DNA from: a candidate division NC10 bacterium SPGG6
GTDB taxonomy: Bacteria > Methylomirabilota > Methylomirabilia > Methylomirabilales > CSP1-5
NCBI GenBank assembly: GCA_001643535.1
Contig: LXTG01000112.1
Span: forward strand, 1-26,184
DNA: 26,184 bases
Reading direction: 5' to 3'
Positions within the stretch are counted from its first letter, which is position 1; each line of letters opens with the position of its first letter. The translations under genes and the position numbers were made by a program. Positions 14,241-20,943 of the stretch are shown in pieces. Below the pieces are notes generated by a model. The model worked only from the letters and a program-made list of their open reading frames with translations, was not told the origin of the DNA and did not search any database.

Positions 14241-15500
14241 TTATCTGTCCCCGGGGATCTCACAAGGGGGGCTGATGATAAATGTCAGCCGCCGATGCGC
14301 TTCGCGCAGCGCGGCTTCAACGCGGTCCGGGGTGTCGTCACGAGCAAAGATAAACCCCAGGTACCGTGTCCCTTCCGGCAGGGGAACGACCTCGTGCCCC
14401 ACGGGGATGGTGATCCTGATCTCCTCGATCCCTGGAACACGCCGAGCCTCGTCCTGGCCTCGCACTTCGCGGAGAGTCCCAGCCTGCGGGATAGGGATCA
14501 TCATTACCCCGGCGGCCCGTCCCTCGCGCTCCAAGGATGCTACCTCAAGCCCCATCGCGTCTCGGAGAATCATCTCCTCCAGGGAGATGCCCGCACCGAA
14601 CCGCAGCGTGCGAGAGCAGAGCCCCCCGATGGAGCGGGGGGCCATCTCGAGGATCCATGGCCCCTGGTCGTTCACCCTGAGCTCTGCATGCACGGGCCCA
14701 TGCCGGAGGCCAAGCGCATTCACCGCCTCAGCCGTACAGGCCACGACCGATTGCTGCACCGGAGCCGGGTGGCGCGATGGGGTAACATAGATCGTCTCCT
14801 CAAAGAAGGGGCCCTCCAGGGGATCTGGCTTGTCAAAGAGGGCCAACACTTTGAGCTTGCCTTCCGAGAGGAGTCCTTCGACCGCCACCTCGATGCCCGG
14901 GATAAATGTCTCGACCAGGATCTGCTGCGCTAACGCGCCGCCCTGAACGGCGACTTCCGGCCGGCGTAAGATGGCAACGACCCTCTGGAAGGCGGCGACG
15001 AACTGGGCCGGATCGTCTGCGCGAATGACCCCGCGACTGGCAGAGAGAAACAGGGGTTTCACGACGCAGGGGAAACTCACCCGGCGGGCGGCCTCTTCAG
15101 GGTCCTCATCGATGGAGACGAGCGTGGAATGCGGCGAGGGGAGAACGGCCGCTGCCAGGACCGCCCGCATGCGGTGCTTGTCCCGGGCCGCGGTGACCGC
15201 ATCCACCGGATTGTGGCGTAGTCCCAGCGCAGCCGCCGCCATGGCTGCCAGGATCGCGCCGTCGTCATCCGCGGAGACCACGGCCTGAATCGGGTACTGC
15301 TTGGCAAATGCGACGATGGCACCTGAGGCCTGCTCCGGCGCCAGGAAATTGAGCGTGAGGTGGCCACCGGGATTCGCCGCCGACAAGATTTGCTCGCGGT
15401 CGGAACCGACCACCACAGGTACCCCGAGCCGCTGCGCCGCCTCGATGAATGCACTCGCCCGGTAGGTGTTCGTGGTCATGAGGAGAAGCAGGCGCTCCAT
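14241..15500 (-). CDS. ATP-grasp superfamily ligase of unknown substrate
   Basis: This is a 419-residue ATP-grasp enzyme, a superfamily that joins a carboxylate to an amine or thiol through an acyl-phosphate. The N-terminal pre-ATP-grasp fold (1-110) contains LLLMTTNTYRASAF and AVVSADDDGAILAA. The ATP-grasp core (about 110-320) includes RDKHRMRAVL, FPCVVKPLFLSASRG, VETFIPGIEVAVEGL and ILEMAPRSIGG. In this last motif the metal-binding Asn of the usual E-x-N-P-R is Ala, while Glu and Arg remain. A C-terminal domain (about 330-410) resembles that of L-amino-acid ligases and carbamoyl-phosphate-synthase-like enzymes (GHEVVPLPEGTRYLGFIFA). AAAGGAGGA lies upstream of the ATG, though 12 nt away. It follows pntB by 103 nt and precedes the nfuA promoter. 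The substrate cannot be read from sequence. Confidence 0.82.
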   Translation of the reverse strand: MERLLLLMTTNTYRASAFIEAAQRLGVPVVVGSDREQILSAANPGGHLTLNFLAPEQASGAIVAFAKQYPIQAVVSADDDGAILAAMAAAALGLRHNPVDAVTAARDKHRMRAVLAAAVLPSPHSTLVSIDEDPEEAARRVSFPCVVKPLFLSASRGVIRADDPAQFVAAFQRVVAILRRPEVAVQGGALAQQILVETFIPGIEVAVEGLLSEGKLKVLALFDKPDPLEGPFFEETIYVTPSRHPAPVQQSVVACTAEAVNALGLRHGPVHAELRVNDQGPWILEMAPRSIGGLCSRTLRFGAGISLEEMILRDAMGLEVASLEREGRAAGVMMIPIPQAGTLREVRGQDEARRVPGIEEIRITIPVGHEVVPLPEGTRYLGFIFARDDTPDRVEAALREAHRRLTFIISPPCEIPGDR

Positions 15501-15603
15501 GCGTCCCGGAATCCTCCTTTCTGCCTGCAGATCCGACCCTTACTCTCCTGCGACGCTGGGCGGCCCGTCAGGGGATACTATTCACAGGACGCCCTGGGAG
15601 CGA

Positions 15604-16998
15604 TTAGAGGTTCTTCACCTCATCCACCAGCTTGACCAGGGACTCTCGAGCATCCCCAAAGAGCATGAAAGTCTTCTCGTTGTAGAACAGCTCATTTTCG
15701 ATCCCGGCGAATCCGGGGTTCATGCTCCGCTTGAGGACGATGACGTGCCCAGCCTTATCCACATCGAGGATCGGCATCCCGTAGATCGGGCTGCTTGGAG
15801 AGTTGCGAGCGGCCGGATTTACAACGTCGTTGGCGCCCACAACCAAAACCACGTCCGTCCTTTCGAACTCGGGGTTGATCTGCTCCATATCGAAAAGCTG
15901 CGGATAAGGTACATTGGCTTCTGCCAATAGCACGTTCATGTGACCTGGCATCCTCCCAGCCACGGGGTGGATGGCGTACTTCACGGTCACCCCTCTCTTC
16001 TCCAGGAGGTCGGCGAGATCTCGCACCTGGTGCTGGGCCTGGGCGACCGCCAAACCATAGCCCGGGGCGACGACGACAGACCGGGCGTAGCCCAGCATTA
16101 CTGCCGCGTCCTCCGCCGACGTCTCGCGCACCCCCCGGGCCGCGAGGCCACGTCCGTCATCCCCCACGGTCGCCGCAACCTGAGCCCCGAACCCGCCAAA
16201 CAAGACATTGGCGAACGACCGGTTCATCGCCAGGCACATGGTCTGAGTCAGGATGATGCCCGAGGCACCCACCAGCGCCCCGCTGATGATCAGGCCGTGG
16301 TTCGAGATCACAAACCCGGTCGTCGCGGCCGCCAACCCCGAATAGGAGTTGAGGAGACAAATGACGACCGGCATGTCCGCGCCCCCAATTGGGATCACGA
16401 CCAGCACGCCGAGGATCAGGGCGATCACGTTCATCGCGATGAACACGCCCGAGTGGCCGGGCGAGATCACCAGGTACATCCCCATTCCCCCGATGGACAG
16501 GAAGAGGATTAGATTGAGCAGGTGCTGGAATCGGAAGAGCACCGGCCGGCCGGAGATGATCTCCTGGAGCTTCCCGGCGGCGACTATGCTCCCAGAGAAC
16601 GTCACCCCTCCAATGAGCGTGGCCGCGTAAATGCTGACCGCCGTTTCCAGCGTGAGGAGGGATCCCGACTGCACAAACTGATGCCACACCGCCGCTGCAA
16701 CAAGCTGCGAAGCGCCGCCGCCAAAACCGTTCAAGATCCCCACCATCTGGGGCATGGCGGTCATCTTGACCGCGCGCGCCATCCAGAGACCCAGCGCTGA
16801 CCCGATCACGACTCCGACGACGATCCACTGGAAGCCCAGGATCTGCCGGTCAAAGAGCGTTGCGACAATCGCAACGAGCATGCCCAGCGCGGAGAGAAAA
16901 TTCCCCCCGCGCGCCGTGGCCGGCGTGGCGAGACGCTTGAGGCCGACGATGAAAAGGGAGGCGGCAACGAGATAGGCGAGCTCGATGAAACCGGCCAT
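15604..16998 (-). CDS. pntB: NAD(P) transhydrogenase subunit beta
   Basis: PntB carries the NADP(H)-binding domain and most of the membrane part of the proton-translocating transhydrogenase, which reduces NADP+ with NADH using the proton gradient. The 464-residue protein has about nine membrane segments (roughly 1-265). The NADP domain (about 290-464) has PGYGLAVAQAQHQVRDL, IHPVAGRMPGHMNVLLAEANVPY, VVGANDVVNPAA and LKRSMNPGFAGIENELF, all standard PntB marks. Its start overlaps the pntAB stop by one base (TAATG), so the two are translationally coupled. The gene is complete. Confidence 0.96.
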   Translation of the reverse strand: MAGFIELAYLVAASLFIVGLKRLATPATARGGNFLSALGMLVAIVATLFDRQILGFQWIVVGVVIGSALGLWMARAVKMTAMPQMVGILNGFGGGASQLVAAAVWHQFVQSGSLLTLETAVSIYAATLIGGVTFSGSIVAAGKLQEIISGRPVLFRFQHLLNLILFLSIGGMGMYLVISPGHSGVFIAMNVIALILGVLVVIPIGGADMPVVICLLNSYSGLAAATTGFVISNHGLIISGALVGASGIILTQTMCLAMNRSFANVLFGGFGAQVAATVGDDGRGLAARGVRETSAEDAAVMLGYARSVVVAPGYGLAVAQAQHQVRDLADLLEKRGVTVKYAIHPVAGRMPGHMNVLLAEANVPYPQLFDMEQINPEFERTDVVLVVGANDVVNPAARNSPSSPIYGMPILDVDKAGHVIVLKRSMNPGFAGIENELFYNEKTFMLFGDARESLVKLVDEVKNL

Positions 16999-17294
16999 TA
17001 CCTCTCGGCCTCCGGTTTCCTCTTGAACATCTGAAGCATCCGGTCGGTCACGACGTATCCGCCGACCACGTTGATCATGGCGAACGCCACCGCAATCACC
17101 CCGAAGATTGTCGCGAGGGTCGTAGCCCCCATCCCTGCCACGACCATCGAACCGATGATCGTGATGCCGGAGATGGCGTTCGATCCCGACATCAGTGGGG
17201 TGTGCAGCGTGGGTGAAACCTTGGTGATGACCTCGAAGCCCACGAACATCGCGAGCACGAAGATGACCAGGAGGATAACCAGGCCTTCGCTCAT
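16998..17294 (-). CDS. pntAB: NAD(P) transhydrogenase subunit alpha, membrane part (alpha 2)
   Basis: This 98-residue membrane subunit corresponds to the C-terminal part of one-piece PntA. It carries about three membrane helices: VILLVIFVLAMFVGFEVI, then SGITIIGSMVVAGM, then TIFGVIAVAFAMINVVGGYVV followed by TDRMLQMF. The TPLMSGSNAISGI segment is a hallmark. I chose the ATG at 17294 because it overlaps the pntAA stop by 4 nt (ATGA) and gives the usual length. A separate alpha 2 gene is the three-subunit arrangement of Rhodospirillum rubrum and unlike the two-subunit form of E. coli. Confidence 0.94.
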   Translation of the reverse strand: MSEGLVILLVIFVLAMFVGFEVITKVSPTLHTPLMSGSNAISGITIIGSMVVAGMGATTLATIFGVIAVAFAMINVVGGYVVTDRMLQMFKRKPEAER

Positions 17295-18418
17295 GGGTGT
17301 CTCGCCCTCCCCTCGTGCGTGATACAGGTATCGTTGGTGATCGGGTCGTTGAAATCGAGCTCGAGCTTCCCGTTGCGCATCAGGTGGAGCAGGAAGCTCG
17401 AAATGTTCCTGGAATACATCTGGCTCGCATGCACGGGTATAGAGCTTGGGAGATTGAGCGGCCCGTGGATGGAGACGCCGTGTTTGGTGACGGTGCTGCC
17501 GGGCTCGGTCAGCTCGCAATTGCCTCCCATTTCTGCCGCCAGGTCCACTATCACCGAACCCATCTTCATTTGCTGGACCATCTCGCCGGTGATGAGGATG
17601 GGAGCGCGTTTCCCCGGGATGAGCGCCGTGGTGATGACGATATCGACCTCCGAGACATGACGGTGGAGCAGCGCCCTCTCCCGGTGTTGTGACTCCTCGG
17701 AGAGCTCTTGCGCGTAGCCGCCGGCATCCTCCGTGCTCTTGCCCGCCAGCTCGACGCTCAGGAAGGTGGCCCCGATACTCTCCACCTGTTCCTTGACAGC
17801 GGGCCGGACGTCGTAGGCCTGGACCACCGCCCCCAGGCGGCGCGTGGTGGCGATCGCCTGGAGCCCGGCCACGCCTGCCCCCAGAACCAGAACCTTAGCC
17901 GGAGGGACTGTCCCCGCCGCCGTGATCAGCATCGGAAAGAGCTTCCCCAACGAACTGGCAGCGATCAGGGCAGCCTTGTAACCCGCGATCGTGCTCTGCG
18001 AAGAAAGGGCGTCCATCTTTTGGGCTCGGGCGATGCGGGGAATACAGTCCATGCTGAAGCTGGTGATCCTCCGCTCCACCAATCGATGGACCAAATCGGG
18101 GTCACTCTCGGGGTGCAGAAAGGAGATGAGCACCGCGCCTTCTTTCATCAGATCCACCTCATGCTGTCCCAGCGCCGCGTTCTGGACGGGTTTCTGTACC
18201 TTGAGAATCACGTCCGCGTGAGCCAGTAGGGTGCGAGCATCGGGCACGAGAGCGGCCCCGACCTCTTCATAGGCGCGGTCCGGAAAAAAGGCGCCTTCGC
18301 CGGCCCCGGCTTCAACCAGGACCTCCGTCCCCGCTTTTACCAGGGTACCGGCGGCTTCAGGGACCAGGGCTATCCGCTTTTCGTCCGGCACAATTTCTTT
18401 AGGAATACCGACCCTCAT
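17291..18418 (-). CDS. pntAA: NAD(P) transhydrogenase subunit alpha, NAD-binding part (alpha 1)
   Basis: This soluble NAD(H)-binding subunit, related to alanine dehydrogenase, has 375 residues. It starts with MRVGIPKEIVPDEKRIALVP, the family N-terminus. RIARAQKMDALSSQ is the conserved segment near the NADH site and VLVLGAGVAGLQAIATTRRLGA (GAGVAG at 180-185) the Rossmann motif. The mobile-loop region (about 210-235) and ending are normal. GGGAGGA about 6 nt before the ATG supports the start. It is the first gene of pntAA-pntAB-pntB, with a promoter 60-95 nt upstream. Confidence 0.95.
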   Translation of the reverse strand: MRVGIPKEIVPDEKRIALVPEAAGTLVKAGTEVLVEAGAGEGAFFPDRAYEEVGAALVPDARTLLAHADVILKVQKPVQNAALGQHEVDLMKEGAVLISFLHPESDPDLVHRLVERRITSFSMDCIPRIARAQKMDALSSQSTIAGYKAALIAASSLGKLFPMLITAAGTVPPAKVLVLGAGVAGLQAIATTRRLGAVVQAYDVRPAVKEQVESIGATFLSVELAGKSTEDAGGYAQELSEESQHRERALLHRHVSEVDIVITTALIPGKRAPILITGEMVQQMKMGSVIVDLAAEMGGNCELTEPGSTVTKHGVSIHGPLNLPSSIPVHASQMYSRNISSFLLHLMRNGKLELDFNDPITNDTCITHEGRARHP

Positions 18419-18484
18419 GCAGTCCTCCCGGGAAACGCGTCTTTACAAGTCCCTATCCCCTGCACATCTTCGGATTCAGGTGAA

Positions 18485-18513
18485 ATGCTACTCCGTGAAA
18501 CCCTTTTGGTCAA
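18485..18513 (-). promoter_or_regulatory. Sigma70-type promoter of the pnt operon
   Basis: On the minus strand TTGACC (18513-18508), a 17-nt spacer and TAGCAT (18490-18485) match the consensus at five and four of six positions. Transcription would start near 18478, about 60 nt before the pntAA ATG. Confidence 0.6.
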
Positions 18514-18695
18514 ATCTCAGTATGGACCTGCAGCCCGGTGCCGAGTGAGTTTGACAAAGTAACACACATATACCACATGATGCAATGACCGTCCGTCACT
18601 ACGATCACGCGTCTCCATCGCTTCGACCGATCATATCTTTGAAAAGCCCGCACCATGACGGGGCCGCAGTCGGAGACCCGCTGTTTCTCAACATG
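18514..18695. other. Intergenic stretch without recognisable genes
   Basis: Between the pnt promoter and repeat copy C no gene, RNA gene or terminator is recognisable. A TTGACA at about 18551-18556 on the plus strand lacks a fitting -10 box. Together with the promoter and copy C this makes up the 474-nt gap between pntAA and the CoA-transferase gene. Confidence 0.5.
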
Positions 18696-18896
18696 CTAGT
18701 GCCGTACCAACTATTTCTCGCTAACATTCCACCCTGGTGCGGCACTTCCGCTAGTCCCGAAAGCTTTCGGGATTCAGCGCTCGGCTGTGCCCTCGCTGAG
18801 CACCCCCCAGGCGTGGGGGAGCCTCTCCCCTACAACCCCTCAGTGCCCCTGGCTCTATCTTGTGAATCTTAGAGAAGCTAGTTGGAGGGGCACTAG
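18696..18896 (-). repeat. Hairpin-rich inverted-repeat element, copy C (MITE-like), inverted
   Basis: The reverse complement matches copy A over its full length with roughly 90 percent identity by eye, including the perfect central palindrome with TCCCGAAAGC. Both ends carry CTAG (18696-18699 and 18893-18896). The right-hand CTAG contains the TAG stop codon of the CoA-transferase gene. Here the end that abuts the gene is the TGCCCC end, while in copy B it is the TGCGGCA end, so insertion relative to the gene is not orientation-specific. Confidence 0.85.
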
Positions 18897-20089
18897 GCGA
18901 TGGTGCCCAAGTCACGGAGGTGAGCGATCTCAGAGCGATCGAGGCCGAGCCAGAGTAGGACGTCGTCGGTGTGTTCGCCCAAAAGGGGCCCAGGACGACG
19001 TATCTGGCCTGGGGTGAGGGAGAGCTTCACTGGGATGCCAATGTTTTTGACTTTCCCAGCCGTCGGATGATCTAGCTCCACGAGCATCTCGCGATCCCGA
19101 ATGTGGGGGTCCTCGTAAACCTGGGCTATATTGTAAATGGGGCCGGCCGGAACCCCAGCAGCCTCCAAAAGGGCGAGCCACTCTCCCATCTCCCGCTGAA
19201 GAAAGACCGGGTGGAGGGCAGCGGAAAGCTCCCGGGAATTCCGGACCCGGTCGGCATTGGTCAGGAAGCGGGGGTCTTGGGTAAGGTCCTGCCGTCCGAG
19301 GACCCCGCACAGCTTCTCCCAGGTAGACTGATTTGCCCCGCCGATGCTGATGGCCCCGTCCTTCGTCTCGAAGACCTGGTAGGGGGCATTCAGTCGGTGG
19401 GCCGAACCCTTGGGCGGGGGAATCTCCCCAGTGGCAAAGTAGATGGAAGACTCCCAAAAGGTGTAGGCCACCGCCCCCTCCAGAAGCGAGGTGTCGACGT
19501 GCTGCCCCTCTCCAGTCTTTAGGCGGTGGACATAGGCCGCCAGAATCCCGTAGGCGCCATAGAGCCCCGCATTGAGATCAGAGATGGGTACCCCCACTTT
19601 CGTCGGAGGGCTGCCGGCGTGGCCGGTTATACTCATGAGCCCACTCATCCCCTGGGCGATGAGATCGAAGCCACCTCGACTCCGGTATGGGCCGGTTTGG
19701 CCGAACCCAGAGATGGAGCAATAGATGATGGTAGGATTGATCTTTTGGATGGCCTCGTAGTGGAGGTCGAGGTTCTCCATGGTCCCCGGGCGGAAATTTT
19801 CCACCAGGATGTCGCTCCGCCTCGCGAGGCGCCGAAAGACCTCGCGACCCTCTTCCGATTTGAGATTGAGGACCATACTTCGCTTATTCCGGTTTATCGC
19901 CAGGAAGGCGGCCGACTCCCCATGAATAAAGGGGGGGCCCATGGCCCGGGAATCGTCCCCTCCCTGGGGTTTCTCGACCTTGATGACATCGGCCCCCATG
20001 TCGGCCAGGAGGAGGGTGCAAAAGGGTCCCGCCATCACTTGGCTCACATCCAGGACCACCGCCCCCTCGAGCGGCATGCGTTCCGTCAT
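18893..20089 (-). CDS. Class III CoA-transferase (CaiB/BaiF family)
   Basis: This is a 398-residue enzyme that moves CoA between an acyl-CoA and a free carboxylate. The N-terminal MPLEGAVVLDVSQVMAGPFC and LLADMGADVIKVEKP, then FLAINRNKRSMVLNLKS and ILVENFRPGTM, are family signatures. The catalytic Asp is Asp171 in VPISDLNAGLYGA, followed by TGEGQHVDTSLLEGA. The C-terminal linker and second domain are complete. Met5 is a possible alternative start. It is the last gene of the operon beginning with the 2-oxoacid oxidoreductase, 29 nt after the crotonase gene. Its stop codon lies in the CTAG that bounds repeat copy C. Substrate is not predictable; succinyl-, formyl- and aromatic-CoA donors all occur in the family. 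Confidence 0.93.
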   Translation of the reverse strand: MTERMPLEGAVVLDVSQVMAGPFCTLLLADMGADVIKVEKPQGGDDSRAMGPPFIHGESAAFLAINRNKRSMVLNLKSEEGREVFRRLARRSDILVENFRPGTMENLDLHYEAIQKINPTIIYCSISGFGQTGPYRSRGGFDLIAQGMSGLMSITGHAGSPPTKVGVPISDLNAGLYGAYGILAAYVHRLKTGEGQHVDTSLLEGAVAYTFWESSIYFATGEIPPPKGSAHRLNAPYQVFETKDGAISIGGANQSTWEKLCGVLGRQDLTQDPRFLTNADRVRNSRELSAALHPVFLQREMGEWLALLEAAGVPAGPIYNIAQVYEDPHIRDREMLVELDHPTAGKVKNIGIPVKLSLTPGQIRRPGPLLGEHTDDVLLWLGLDRSEIAHLRDLGTIA

Positions 20090-20118
20090 GCGACTTCCCT
20101 GCTTTCCCTGCCCATGGT

Positions 20119-20907
20119 TTATCGTCCACGAAACTCTGGCTTGCGTTTCTCCAGAAAGGCCCGGCGCCCCTCCTGGAAGTCCTCCGTATCGAAGCAGGCA
20201 AAGACGAGCTTGACCTCTTCAGGGGTGAGACCGTCAAGGCCGGGATTGCGAAGGACCGTCTCCAGGATCTGCTTATGCCAGCGATGGCTCAGCGGCGCGT
20301 AGGCGGCTATCTCAGCGGCTACCTGGTCGGTGACCTGTTCGATCTCGGCCAGTGGGACGAGGCGTGAGACCAAGCCGATTCGCAGCGCCTCCTCGGCCTC
20401 GACCATCCGAGCCGTGAGAACAATGTCCATGGCTCGACCGGCTCCCACGAGGCGGACCAGCCGCGACATCTCCCAGTGCGGCATGACAATCCCCAACTTG
20501 GCGGTGGGCATTCCGAACCGGCTGTTGTCGGCGGCGATCCTGAGATCGGTCGCGATGGCTAGCTCGAGCCCGCCCCCCACACAAAAGCCCGCGACCATGG
20601 CGATCGTCGGCTTAGGGAGATTGGCGACGGCTTGAAAGGCCTCTTCGACCCCCGCATGATACTGTCTGGCCAGGGCCGAGTTGCTGCGCTGCGCCTCAAA
20701 CTCGGCGATATCGGCCCCGGCCGAGAAGGCCTGCGTCCCGGCCCCCCGCAGAATCACCACCCGCACCGCAGGGTCGGCCTGAAGCTCGGCCATAAAAGCC
20801 GAGAGCTGCTTCCACATCTCGTAGGTGACCGCGTTGCGCTGCGCCGGCCGGTTAATAGTAATGGTAGCAATGCCGTTTTTGATCTCCCGCAGCAGTTCCT
20901 GGTTCAT
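20119..20907 (-). CDS. Enoyl-CoA hydratase/isomerase (crotonase) family protein
   Basis: This is a crotonase-fold acyl-CoA enzyme of 262 residues. TITINRPAQRNAVTYEM, FSAGADIAEFE (first oxyanion-hole segment) and MVAGFCVGGGLELAIATDLRIA (second oxyanion segment and first catalytic Glu) are clear. The second catalytic Glu of true hydratases, usually in a PE motif after FG, is replaced: the segment reads FGMPTAKLGIVMP. The reaction may therefore be isomerisation, hydrolysis or decarboxylation rather than simple hydration. I prefer the ATG at 20907 because GGAGGG lies 9 nt upstream; the GTG at 20916 touches the SD. Spacing to neighbours is 36 and 29 nt. Confidence 0.9.
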   Translation of the reverse strand: MNQELLREIKNGIATITINRPAQRNAVTYEMWKQLSAFMAELQADPAVRVVILRGAGTQAFSAGADIAEFEAQRSNSALARQYHAGVEEAFQAVANLPKPTIAMVAGFCVGGGLELAIATDLRIAADNSRFGMPTAKLGIVMPHWEMSRLVRLVGAGRAMDIVLTARMVEAEEALRIGLVSRLVPLAEIEQVTDQVAAEIAAYAPLSHRWHKQILETVLRNPGLDGLTPEEVKLVFACFDTEDFQEGRRAFLEKRKPEFRGR

Positions 20908-20943
20908 GTCCTGCACCCTCCTCTGCCCAGATCCAGTGAACGG

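Noticed and set aside
17295..17519. N-terminal extension of pntAB to 17519.
   Set aside because: The added residues are antisense-free shadow of pntAA in another frame and hydrophilic; the ATG at 17294 overlaps the pntAA stop and gives the usual short membrane subunit.
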